Positions 31,656-37,604 of a DNA stretch of 37,604 nt are shown piece by piece. The notes under the pieces were generated by a model. It ran no database searches and was not told the origin of the DNA. It worked only from the letters and a program-made list of their open reading frames with translations. The first letter of the stretch is position 1; each line of letters opens with the position of its first letter. The stretch is taken from assembly GCA_944323445.1 (NCBI GenBank), contig CALUSM010000027.1:1-37604 (forward strand), given 5' to 3'. The DNA is from an uncultured Bacteroidales bacterium (GTDB lineage Bacteria; Bacteroidota; Bacteroidia; Bacteroidales; UBA932). Made by a program: the position numbers and the translations under genes.

Positions 31656-32828
31656 TCAGTACAGCAGACCGAACGCCCATAGCGGAACGACATTGGCATA
31701 ACCGTACTCAATGTCGTCCTTTACTATGAAAGCATTGTCTATCCCGCTGATCTGATGCTGTTTCTTGTTCCGGCCTCCGACTTCAAAGGTGTATTTGCCT
31801 ATCTTAAAATCAGCCGACGGAGCAGAGGTTATGTCAAACAGAGGGCGCATCATGGACAGGAACACCGTTTCCCGGGCATTACCTGTATCCAGAGAATCTC
31901 CGGCCAGGGCGTATGCAAGATTTGTGTTGTCAAGATAGACCTTATCCACTTTTCCCAATGCGCTTATACCTCCGGTACTGTCCCGCAGTATACTCACCAG
32001 CTGCGCTTTCTCGAGGTAAACCAGCAGATCGGACACAAGCTGCCTGTTAAGACCCAGGTTCATTGCTATCTTGCTTATATTCGGCTTGAACGGAGCTGAC
32101 TGCGATATGATGTACATCAGCTTTTTCAAGGCTCTCGCCGTGGAGACTGACATCCCGGAAAAATCCCTGATATCATTCTCCAGAACACGGTTGATGACAG
32201 ACTGAAGACGGAGGGTGTAACCAGTCTGTTGAAAATAGGGATAGTAACCCTCCTTCATATATGCATCGAACATAGCCACAGGACGCAGACGGCCGTATGG
32301 AAATTCCACTTTATGGCTCAGCACCTGCTCAAGCGTATGTACGGGGATATCAGCATTTCCGGACAAAGCGAGATACTCTCTGAAGGAAAGTCCGGGCAGC
32401 CTGTACTCCAGTTTTCTTCTGCTGAGGTCTCCGCCGCCTTTCTCCAACTCAAGTATAGAGGAGCCGGAATACACAATCCGCAGTCCCGAATAGGTATCGC
32501 ATATATTCTTCACCTCAGTCGACCAGCCCTTATACTGATGTATCTCATCTATGTACAATGCCTTGCCGCCACGGACGTAAAACTCGTGGGCCAGCTCCGT
32601 CAGATTATGGCTGCTGAAATAGATATCATCAGCCGACACATACAATGTCGAGCCGATATCCTCATGCATTCTGATATGCTGCAGCATCAGCGTAGACTTT
32701 CCGACACCACGCGCCCCAAGTATCGCCACTAACTGCGATTCCCAGGCAATGCCGTCATGCAGATAACGTACAAAACCGGCCGGTGTCTCATTCAGCCTCT
32801 GGTGAAATGTTCTTAACAGTGTCTCCAT
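31656..32828 (-). CDS. AAA ATPase with DUF4143 (AAA_14 family)
   Basis: The start is the second of two adjacent ATGs (32828 or 32831), giving 390 residues. The ATPase domain has Walker A GARGVGKST (G38-T46) and Walker B KALYIDEIHQY; SGSSILELEKGGGDLSRR looks like a sensor/arginine-finger region. The C-terminal DUF4143-type domain has VLENDIRDF, LNRQLVSDLLVYLEKAQLV and an end resembling a restriction-endonuclease fold (FEVGGRNKKQHQI). These proteins are common accessory genes in Bacteroidota with unsettled roles, often called ATP-binding or fic/toxin-associated. GC content is lower than in flanking housekeeping genes. Confidence 0.88.
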   Translation of the reverse strand: METLLRTFHQRLNETPAGFVRYLHDGIAWESQLVAILGARGVGKSTLMLQHIRMHEDIGSTLYVSADDIYFSSHNLTELAHEFYVRGGKALYIDEIHQYKGWSTEVKNICDTYSGLRIVYSGSSILELEKGGGDLSRRKLEYRLPGLSFREYLALSGNADIPVHTLEQVLSHKVEFPYGRLRPVAMFDAYMKEGYYPYFQQTGYTLRLQSVINRVLENDIRDFSGMSVSTARALKKLMYIISQSAPFKPNISKIAMNLGLNRQLVSDLLVYLEKAQLVSILRDSTGGISALGKVDKVYLDNTNLAYALAGDSLDTGNARETVFLSMMRPLFDITSAPSADFKIGKYTFEVGGRNKKQHQISGIDNAFIVKDDIEYGYANVVPLWAFGLLY

Positions 32829-32838
32829 CAATAATTTT

Positions 32839-32861
32839 TTGCAAATATATCAAATTTGCAA
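32839..32861. promoter_or_regulatory. Inverted repeat overlapping the AAA ATPase promoter
   Basis: TTGCAAAT (32839-32846) and ATTTGCAA (32854-32861) form a perfect 8-bp inverted repeat with a 7-bp spacer. It covers the -7 element TATATTTG of the minus strand (32842-32849). A 13-bp direct repeat, AAATTTGCAATAT, recurs at 32852-32864 and 32884-32896, a spacing of 32 bp or about three helical turns. This looks like an operator for self-repression. Confidence 0.5.
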
Positions 32862-32922
32862 TATCAATCTTGCATTTTTTTGAAAATTTGCAATATTCTG
32901 ACATCAATCACACATACTCTCT

Positions 32923-33627
32923 TCACAGCACGTCGTCCGCTATCGAATAAAAGTAGAATTTGGGGAAGGTCTTGACCACGCTGCCGGTGGCCAGGCGGAA
33001 AAGGATGTCAGTGCACATCCCGGCGAGCATGCTCGAGGCTACGGACAGCTGGGGAGGCGGAAGGACACCGCCCTCCTCCTCGTATTTCCACAGGATGCGG
33101 TCCAGGTAGAGCTTCGGCTCGGCGATCCGGTCAAAATGCTGGATTACATGCTCCACGGCCCTCTTCTCGAAGCCAGCCGGCGAGGCACCCTCCGGCAGCA
33201 GCTCCCGGAGCCTCGGAGAACCGGGAACAAGCACCATGACGCAGGATGAGAAACCGATATTGTAGGGATGCAGCACCGGTATGCCGCGGCCCAGGCACAC
33301 GTCATCCAGCTCCAGCGGAATGTCCGTCGTGAAATCCAGCGCATTGACCGCTGCGTCACAACCGCCTATAAGTTCCCGCACGTTATCGTGCGTCACCGCC
33401 GTATTCTTAACGACGATCTCCGCATCCGGATTGATGGCCCTGAGCCTGTCGCCTATTGCCTCCACCGAGTCCATATCCACAACGGTGATACGCTCGAAGC
33501 CGAGCCTGAGCGCACACTCAGCCACGAGGCTGCCGATGCCGGCCCCTCCTATGAACACCCGGTAACTGCGGATTCTCTCCTGCTGTCCGGCGGAGATATA
33601 GATCCGGTTCCTGTCATAACGTCCCAT
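32923..33627 (-). CDS. ThiF/E1-like adenylyltransferase homologue lacking the catalytic loop segment
   Basis: The start at 33627 (MGRYDRNRIYISAGQQERI) is the family-typical N-terminus and gives 234 residues. The nucleotide-binding GGAGIGSLVAECALRLGF and VVDMDSVE are intact. In ThiF/MoeB/E1 proteins the latter is followed by (V/L)SNLNRQ and a GxxK(A/V)E segment of about 20-25 residues; here VE joins directly to AIGDRLRAINPDAEI. The Asn/Arg/Gln and Lys residues needed for ATP hydrolysis are therefore absent. The rest (NALDFTTDIPLELDDVC, GIPVLHPYNIG) is conserved. Its promoter shares the palindrome described at 33671-33689. Confidence 0.8.
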   Translation of the reverse strand: MGRYDRNRIYISAGQQERIRSYRVFIGGAGIGSLVAECALRLGFERITVVDMDSVEAIGDRLRAINPDAEIVVKNTAVTHDNVRELIGGCDAAVNALDFTTDIPLELDDVCLGRGIPVLHPYNIGFSSCVMVLVPGSPRLRELLPEGASPAGFEKRAVEHVIQHFDRIAEPKLYLDRILWKYEEEGGVLPPPQLSVASSMLAGMCTDILFRLATGSVVKTFPKFYFYSIADDVL

Positions 33628-33644
33628 GATTTCTGATTTTTCCG

Positions 33645-33652
33645 CAAAGGTC
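33645..33652 (-). promoter_or_regulatory. -7 element GACCTTTG for the ThiF-like gene
   Basis: CAAAGGTC on plus reads GACCTTTG on minus, inside the block CGACCTTTGC shared with the serine-hydrolase promoter. With the -33 TTG, 20 bases separate the two elements. The inferred start of transcription is near 33641. Confidence 0.6.
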
Positions 33653-33670
33653 GGCAGCACCCGGGACCCG

Positions 33671-33689
33671 GGCAAGACACAAAAGTGTT
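33671..33689 (-). promoter_or_regulatory. Palindromic activator-type site, copy 1 (ThiF-like promoter)
   Basis: The 19-mer GGCAAGACACAAAAGTGTT on plus contains the palindrome ACACAAAAGTGT (33677-33688). Its centre lies 41.5 bases upstream of the inferred transcription start of the ThiF-like gene and it directly adjoins the -33 TTG. The identical 19-mer occurs, inverted, in the serine-hydrolase promoter. Confidence 0.7.
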
Positions 33690-33712
33690 GAATATTACCT
33701 GGGAAAATGTTT

Positions 33713-34489
33713 CTAAAGCATCCGGCGGGACTTCGCGCAGGCGATGGCCTCCGAGATATTCGTCACGTCCAGTTTCTGGAACAGGACCTTGCGGTAGCCC
33801 TTGACCGTATCCACCGCCTTGCACAGCCGGTCGGCAATCTCACCTATGGTCATCCCTCGGTTCGAATACGAGATGATGGCCTTCTCCATGTCCGTCAGCA
33901 CATCCTCCTCACCCTCCTTCCAGCGGCGGCCCTCAAAGCTGTAGTCCCATACCTTAGGGCTGTTCTCGCAGACGATACGGGCCTGAAGCTCCGAGCCGTC
34001 CGAGGCCAGCGACACCGAGCACAGGGCCAGCCACATCTCCCCCTGCGGAGTCAGGCGCATCGGGGACAGCTTGTGGTGTATCAGGCGGGACTTCCCGCTG
34101 ACGCTGTCGCGGATATGGAAATTGTACGAGATGCTGTAGGCCGTGCGGTCCGCCACCGGCAGACGGTTGTAAAAGCGGAAGGCCGCCTCGTTGATCTCCA
34201 CCAGAGCCGCCAGTTCCGACTGCTCGCACACCTCGAAGTAGAAGTCGTACCCCTTAGCCAGCACCTCATCCCTTGTCCGGCCGCAGAGAAACAGCGGATT
34301 GTCCGACACATACAGGAAATTCTTCTTCCAGTAGTCTATCACGTATATCGACTGGTACGTCAGCCGCGACATGCACTCGAGCATCTCCACGTACGGCTCC
34401 ACCCGGGCATACTCGCTGTCGGGCACGGGGCTCACCGCGTTGCTGGAGGTGAAGAAATCGGACTTTCTGACTTCGGCGGTATCTGACAT
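33713..34489 (-). CDS. PAS-type sensor with LuxR-family helix-turn-helix
   Basis: The start at 34489 (MSDTAEVRKSDFFTSS) gives 258 residues; the longer frame would swallow the -7 element at 34518-34525. Residues 45-180 look like a PAS-type sensory domain (YQSIYVIDYWKKNFLYVSDNPLFLCGRTRDEVLAKGYDFY; ISYNFHIRDS; HKLSPMRLTPQGEMWLALCSVSL). Residues 190-258 carry a LuxR/GerE-type HTH (LTDMEKAIISYSNRGMTIGEIADRLCKAVDTVKGYRKVLFQKLDV). It is a one-component cytoplasmic regulator; the ligand is unknown. Copies of one palindrome lie upstream of it, upstream of the ThiF-like gene and upstream of the divergent serine hydrolase, so these genes are its likely regulon. Confidence 0.88.
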   Translation of the reverse strand: MSDTAEVRKSDFFTSSNAVSPVPDSEYARVEPYVEMLECMSRLTYQSIYVIDYWKKNFLYVSDNPLFLCGRTRDEVLAKGYDFYFEVCEQSELAALVEINEAAFRFYNRLPVADRTAYSISYNFHIRDSVSGKSRLIHHKLSPMRLTPQGEMWLALCSVSLASDGSELQARIVCENSPKVWDYSFEGRRWKEGEEDVLTDMEKAIISYSNRGMTIGEIADRLCKAVDTVKGYRKVLFQKLDVTNISEAIACAKSRRML

Positions 34490-34517
34490 AAATACAGACT
34501 CAAATGTTGATACATTA

Positions 34518-34547
34518 CAAATATAAGATATCCCCCCATTAACCAAA
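34518..34547 (-). promoter_or_regulatory. Promoter of the LuxR-family regulator
   Basis: On the minus strand TTTG (34544-34547) is followed after 18 bases by TATATTTG (34525-34518). This is a near-standard Bacteroidota -33/-7 pair, predicting a leader of about 25 nt. Confidence 0.6.
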
Positions 34548-34560
34548 TATTTAAAATAAA

Positions 34561-34576
34561 AAAGACACAAAAGTGT
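34561..34576 (-). promoter_or_regulatory. Palindromic activator-type site, copy 2 (upstream of the LuxR-family gene)
   Basis: AAGACACAAAAGTGTT, 16 identical bases of the 19-mer, lies 72 bp upstream of the regulator start. The palindrome centre is about 55.5 bases before the inferred start of transcription, unlike the -41.5 of the other two sites. It may mediate autoregulation. Confidence 0.65.
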
Positions 34577-34638
34577 TTTTCATCAGGCCTTAGCCAATTA
34601 CACACTAAAGTATCGAAATCACTTACACTCAACACATA

Positions 34639-34657
34639 AACACTTTTGTGTCTTGCC
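34639..34657 (+). promoter_or_regulatory. Palindromic activator-type site, copy 3 (serine-hydrolase promoter)
   Basis: AACACTTTTGTGTCTTGCC is the exact reverse complement of copy 1. The palindrome ACACTTTTGTGT (34640-34651) is centred 41.5 bases upstream of the start inferred from GACCTTTG at 34676-34683 and touches the -33 TTG (34653-34655). Spacing to the -7 element is identical to that in the ThiF-like promoter. Confidence 0.7.
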
Positions 34658-34675
34658 TGCTCCGCCGGCAGTGGC

Positions 34676-34683
34676 GACCTTTG
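34676..34683 (+). promoter_or_regulatory. -7 element GACCTTTG for the serine-hydrolase gene
   Basis: GACCTTTG in the conserved block CGACCTTTGC ends 19 bp before the ATG at 34703. The first base deviates from TAnnTTTG exactly as in the ThiF-like promoter, consistent with dependence on an activator. Confidence 0.6.
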
Positions 34684-34702
34684 CACCAAAAGAAAAACAG
34701 AA

Positions 34703-35971
34703 ATGAGAAAACTCATACAAGCATTTGCTATACTGGCTTGCATAATGTCATTGGATTCATGTATTGTATATAAGGGAATCAAATACGGTAATGCGGCAGT
34801 CGATGATTACACGGTGTTTGAACAGGATACAGTGTACAGAGGTCCTCGGACTTTCACTTTTCCCGAACTGCCTGAAACAGAAAGGGTGCTGGACACAATG
34901 AAACTGAATTTTTATCTGGCCCGTCTGGATTCCGTATGCAGGATGAGTATCCCGGAATCAATGGAGAGCTGCGGTAAGCCGGCAGCCGCACTTATCATCA
35001 GAAATGATACGATTGTTTTCGAGCACTATTACGGTGGCTGGAACAAGGATAGCCAATCATGTATCTTCTCTGTAACCAAGACCATAACATCAATGCTTTG
35101 CGGCATTGCGCTCAAAGAAGGATATATCAAGAGCCTGAACGATCCGGTCACTGATTATATACCTGAACTTCAAAAGAAAGACCCTTTATTTGATTCGTTA
35201 AGGGTAGAGCACCTTCTTGATATGACAGCCGGGTTGAAGTTTAAAGAGAACTACAGCTGGAATCCTTTTTCAAAAATGGCACATCTGTATATGGGCAACG
35301 ATGCGATGAAAGTTGTCAAGAACATGAAGTTTTCCCATAAACCCGGTGAATACTACCATTATGATTCAATGACAGCCCAGATTTTGGGAATCATAATAGA
35401 AAGGGCTACAGGAATGCCGTATGCACAATATCTTTCCGAAAAGGTATGGCAACCGTTAGGGATGGAGAAAAATGCACTTATCGGACTGGACAGCAGAAAA
35501 CATGGGGTGGCAAAAAGCTATGCCGGCCTTACAAGCAATGTGAGGGATTTGGCAAAAATCGGACGTCTGTATCTGAATGCTGGCAATTGGAACGGAACGC
35601 AAATTATTGATTCTGCTTTCACGGCACGTTCATTAAGCACACATGTCAGCGGTGAAAAGCGTAGATACACTTATTCATATTCCTGGTATTGGGGTATTAT
35701 GGGAGAGAAGAGCTTCTCAGATACAGATAGTCTTAAGGCTTACTATCAGGACCCGCACAATCTGCCTGAGAATGTAACCTATTGTGGCTGGCAACGGCAG
35801 GAAGATGACAGGGCGAGAGCTATTCTTCACCAAGGCGGCCATTGGGCTTTCGGGCTATACGGGCAGGTTCTATACGTCAATCCATGTAAAAATATCATAG
35901 GTGTTTATCTCGGAGCCGACAGGACGGAGGATTTCCAGAATGTTTTCGAAAAAGCGATGAATGCGCTTTAA
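34703..35971 (+). CDS. Serine hydrolase lipoprotein (class C beta-lactamase-like)
   Basis: The start at 34703 (MRKLIQAFAILACIMSLDSC) gives a lipoprotein signal with Cys at residue 20 and 422 residues in total. The beta-lactamase/DD-peptidase fold is shown by the SxxK motif S123-V-T-K126 (IFSVTKTITSML), LNDPVTDYIPEL, VEHLLDMTAGL, the Tyr-containing YYHYDSMTAQILGIIIE, and HQGGHWAFGLYGQ in place of KTG. Family members may be esterases, D-aminopeptidases or peptidoglycan hydrolases; true beta-lactamase activity is only one option. It is divergent from the LuxR-type regulator and shares its palindrome. GC content is markedly lower than in the first 30 kb. Confidence 0.9.
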   Translation: MRKLIQAFAILACIMSLDSCIVYKGIKYGNAAVDDYTVFEQDTVYRGPRTFTFPELPETERVLDTMKLNFYLARLDSVCRMSIPESMESCGKPAAALIIRNDTIVFEHYYGGWNKDSQSCIFSVTKTITSMLCGIALKEGYIKSLNDPVTDYIPELQKKDPLFDSLRVEHLLDMTAGLKFKENYSWNPFSKMAHLYMGNDAMKVVKNMKFSHKPGEYYHYDSMTAQILGIIIERATGMPYAQYLSEKVWQPLGMEKNALIGLDSRKHGVAKSYAGLTSNVRDLAKIGRLYLNAGNWNGTQIIDSAFTARSLSTHVSGEKRRYTYSYSWYWGIMGEKSFSDTDSLKAYYQDPHNLPENVTYCGWQRQEDDRARAILHQGGHWAFGLYGQVLYVNPCKNIIGVYLGADRTEDFQNVFEKAMNAL

Positions 35972-36097
35972 TAATTTTTTATTTCTCCCCTTTATCATTC
36001 GTGCCATGTCACATGACCGGGAACTGCTTGAAAAGATTCTCCGGCTACCTGCAGGCCTCCGCGGGCGCCAACATGAGATGATACGGAGACAGAAAAC

Positions 36098-36424
36098 TCA
36101 TTGTTCCTCACTGGCGAACTCGTTCCTTTTTTCGCTGTTCAATGCCAGATACCTTCTCTTAAAAGCAACTGAGATATTCTTCCGCGCAAAGTCATTCAGC
36201 CCGCGGAACGTCGTCTTTTTCTTCAATTCCTCCAACGTCATGATAAGCAACAGTTTTGCAAGACATTCATCTGCAAATGAATTGGACACGACATTCACCC
36301 CCTCAAAATCCAGAACTACCTGCCCTTCACCGAGAAGCAGAGGCAGCAGTTTATTTCTTGTCTCCTCGCCTAACTTGCGGGTTCCAAGATTCTCTCCTAC
36401 AGTTATAAATCTGAATGTTGTCAT
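36098..36424 (-). CDS. STAS-like protein (DUF4325)
   Basis: The start at 36424 (MTTFRFITVGENLGTRKLG) gives 108 residues. The core VVLDFEGVNVVSNSFADECLAKLL matches STAS-like DUF4325 proteins, where the S-N-S-F-A-D stretch corresponds to the phosphorylatable loop of anti-anti-sigma factors. A basic C-terminal helix follows. DUF4325 proteins often accompany histidine-kinase-like ATPases in accessory or defence-like loci; no such partner is seen in this window. It lies 61 bp downstream of the antitoxin gene on the same strand and may be the third gene of that operon. Confidence 0.8.
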   Translation of the reverse strand: MTTFRFITVGENLGTRKLGEETRNKLLPLLLGEGQVVLDFEGVNVVSNSFADECLAKLLLIMTLEELKKKTTFRGLNDFARKNISVAFKRRYLALNSEKRNEFASEEQ

Positions 36425-36485
36425 ATATTGCTTTATATCAGGCAGAAGTCTGATGCGGATGATGCCACAGTAACACACAGCTTTC

Positions 36486-36797
36486 TCATATCGCCTTAAG
36501 CTCTACAGAAAGCCCCATAGCCGAAGCTATACGCAGAAAACTTGACATCTGCATGTCAGTTTCTCCTTTCTCGACACGCGCTATGTAACTCCTCGCCGTG
36601 CCCACCTTATCCGCCAATTCCTGCTGTGTCATTTTCAATTCCTTACGCCTGTCACGCAGAATCTCGCCATAGTACCAGGCACGCGCCTTTCCGTCAAACT
36701 CTTCCCTTGACTCAGTCCCTTTTCTGCCATACTTTTTATCCAGCAGTTCACTCGCTGTATGCAGCCCTTCCAATTTATTTATGTCAAATTCTGTCAT
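36486..36797 (-). CDS. HigA-type antitoxin (XRE helix-turn-helix)
   Basis: This 103-residue protein has a C-terminal HTH_3 domain (about 48-100): LKMTQQELADKVGTARSYIARVEKGETDMQMSSFLRIASAMGL. The N-terminal half, with YGRKGTESREEFDGKARAWYYGEIL, is typical of antitoxins encoded second, after a HigB toxin. The start codon overlaps the toxin stop by one base (TAATG), so translation is coupled. It should neutralise the toxin and repress the shared promoter at 37157-37188. Confidence 0.92.
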   Translation of the reverse strand: MTEFDINKLEGLHTASELLDKKYGRKGTESREEFDGKARAWYYGEILRDRRKELKMTQQELADKVGTARSYIARVEKGETDMQMSSFLRIASAMGLSVELKAI

Positions 36798-37129
36798 TAT
36801 CTTATCCGGTTTAATATCGTATATGCCTTTTCTATCTGTTTCTTATAATCCTGTTTGGACTTCTTTTTGAAAGCATTGAGCACGTATATTCTCGTTGACA
36901 GGATAATATTTTCATTATCAACAGCGAACAACACCGTTCTATACTCATTATTCCCCACTGACACCCGCATTTCATAGAAATCCGTTCCAACAAGATTCTT
37001 CACAAACTTTGTGCTTATTATCTGCTCCTCCTTTACAATACTGATTACGTAATCAAACTTCTTCTGAATATTATCCTGCAAATTGAGATAAAACTCCCAA
37101 AACTCCTCCGAAAAATACAACTCACGCAT
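36797..37129 (-). CDS. HigB/RelE-type toxin (phage Gp49-like family)
   Basis: The start at 37129 (MRELYFSEEFWEFYLNL) is preferred to 37159; it gives 110 residues. The pattern FYLNLQDNIQKKFDYVISIV, KFVKNLVGTDFYEMRVSVGNNEYRTVLFAVDNENIILSTRIYVLNAFKKKSKQD and the end DYKKQIEKAYTIL matches the Gp49-like HigB family of ribosome-dependent mRNA interferases. The conserved basic and aromatic residues (R in YEMRV, Y-R in EYRTVLF, KK in FKKKS) are present, so it is probably active. Order is toxin first, antitoxin second, as in higBA loci. Confidence 0.9.
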   Translation of the reverse strand: MRELYFSEEFWEFYLNLQDNIQKKFDYVISIVKEEQIISTKFVKNLVGTDFYEMRVSVGNNEYRTVLFAVDNENIILSTRIYVLNAFKKKSKQDYKKQIEKAYTILNRIR

Positions 37130-37156
37130 TGCTCCCCAAAATTTAATTTTCACACA

Positions 37157-37188
37157 CAAATGTAACTATTAAGATACAATCCTGCAAA
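37157..37188 (-). promoter_or_regulatory. higBA promoter with full -33/-7 elements
   Basis: On the minus strand TTTG (37185-37188) is followed after exactly 20 bases by TACATTTG (37164-37157). Both elements and the spacing match the Bacteroidota consensus. The -7 element ends 27 bp upstream of the toxin start. It is the best textbook promoter in the window. Confidence 0.75.
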
Positions 37189-37401
37189 TATTTTTTATGA
37201 TTATCCGCAAAGATACCCCTAGGACAGTCAAAGAGAATGTATGCCCGCACGTTCCGTAAATGCACCGGTGCAAGATGCCGCAGGTGACGGGGTAGCGTGG
37301 AGGCACTCCAGTGTCTGCCGAGGACCTGTCCTCCGCCGTTTTTGAGAAGTACCTGATAACGAGACGGATGTAAGACAGTGCGGAGGATAGGTGTCTCGGG
37401 T

Positions 37402-37604
37402 ATGGCCATGGACTTGGAGGAAAGCTGCGCCCGCCACGGCTGCCCCGCATCAACGTACCGTATGTGGGAATACGCTTATTATTCGGGTCTTATGAACGCG
37501 AGGGAGTCGGAGCTGACGGGCCGGCCCTTAGAAAAGGCATCTATTATGGGAAAGACAGAGAAGTCGATGAAGAGCCTTGAGGGTCTGTCCTCATCCGCCG
37601 TACT
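37402..37604 (+). CDS. Unrecognised partial reading frame at the window end
   Basis: From ATG at 37402 (or 37408) a frame stays open for 67 codons to the last base. The product begins MAMDLEESCARHGCPASTYR and continues with WEYAYYSGLMNARESELTG; I do not recognise it. GC rises again here. No promoter of TAnnTTTG type is seen just upstream. The stretch 37189-37401 holds only the far end of the higBA promoter region (a possible second TATCTTTG on minus at 37208-37215) and nothing else I can name. Confidence 0.3.
   Translation, partial: MAMDLEESCARHGCPASTYRMWEYAYYSGLMNARESELTGRPLEKASIMGKTEKSMKSLEGLSSSAV

Noticed and set aside
30185..31711. A 508-codon open frame on the minus strand opposite the GH109-like gene
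   Set aside because: The product has no recognisable domain and is a Val/Leu/Gly/His-rich translation typical of antisense frames in GC-rich coding DNA. The plus-strand gene has clear family motifs and a terminator.
35961..36473. A plus-strand open frame after the serine hydrolase
   Set aside because: It overlaps the STAS-like gene on the other strand, which has a family match. Its translation is rich in Ser/Phe/Arg with no known pattern. The part 35972-36097 may hold a decayed gene, but nothing is recognisable.
37169..37453. Minus-strand frames upstream of higB
   Set aside because: Three overlapping short frames with no recognisable pattern, running across the higBA promoter.

Overview
The window comes from a GC-rich member of the Bacteroidota, most likely Bacteroidales (an Alistipes/Rikenellaceae-like gut organism is a guess from GC content only). 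The evidence is a SusC/SusD pair with an ECF sigma factor and FecR-type anti-sigma factor, an S46 dipeptidyl peptidase, a GH109-type oxidoreductase-fold enzyme, a rSAM/lipoprotein pair, and many copies of the Bacteroidota -7 promoter element TAnnTTTG just upstream of start codons. No rRNA, tRNA, CRISPR array or intact insertion sequence was found.

Region 1 (1-11540, all minus strand) reads, in transcription order: S46 peptidase, Mrp-type ATPase, ECF sigma factor, FecR-like anti-sigma factor, SusC with an N-terminal STN signalling domain, SusD, a TlpA-like thioredoxin lipoprotein, and the start of a DsbD homologue that runs off the window. Sigma, anti-sigma and STN-SusC form a classical surface-signalling relay. 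Instead of glycoside hydrolases, the locus carries a thiol-redox pair.

Region 2 (11541-21180) holds a glycerate kinase whose end overlaps a convergent esterase, an operon of exported GH133-like enzyme, aquaporin Z and esterase, a HAD phosphatase, and a minus-strand run of DUF362 protein, Mpv17-like membrane protein, small lipoprotein and its radical SAM partner.

Region 3 (21181-29318) is more patchy. It has a RhuM-family pseudogene, a pyridoxamine-phosphate-oxidase-like protein, a noncoding stretch with twin hairpin elements and a T-free tract, a membrane/cytidylate-kinase fusion, an acetyltransferase/alkyltransferase fusion, a flavodoxin-ferredoxin protein, a 172-bp inverted repeat joining two stop codons, two divergent AlbA_2-domain genes, a 4 x 11 bp tandem repeat and a DNA-alkylation-repair protein.

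Region 4 (29348-37604) starts with housekeeping rsmA (ksgA) and a GH109-like lipoprotein with a strong terminator. It then becomes accessory: an AAA ATPase/DUF4143 protein, a ThiF/E1-like protein that seems to lack its catalytic loop, a PAS-LuxR regulator, a serine-hydrolase lipoprotein, and a HigB/HigA toxin-antitoxin pair with a STAS-like gene. The most striking signal is a palindrome, ACACttttGTGT within a conserved 19-mer. It sits at the same position (centre -41.5 relative to the inferred start) in the promoters of the ThiF-like and serine-hydrolase genes, with a third copy upstream of the LuxR gene between them. This looks like a small, previously unnoticed activator regulon.
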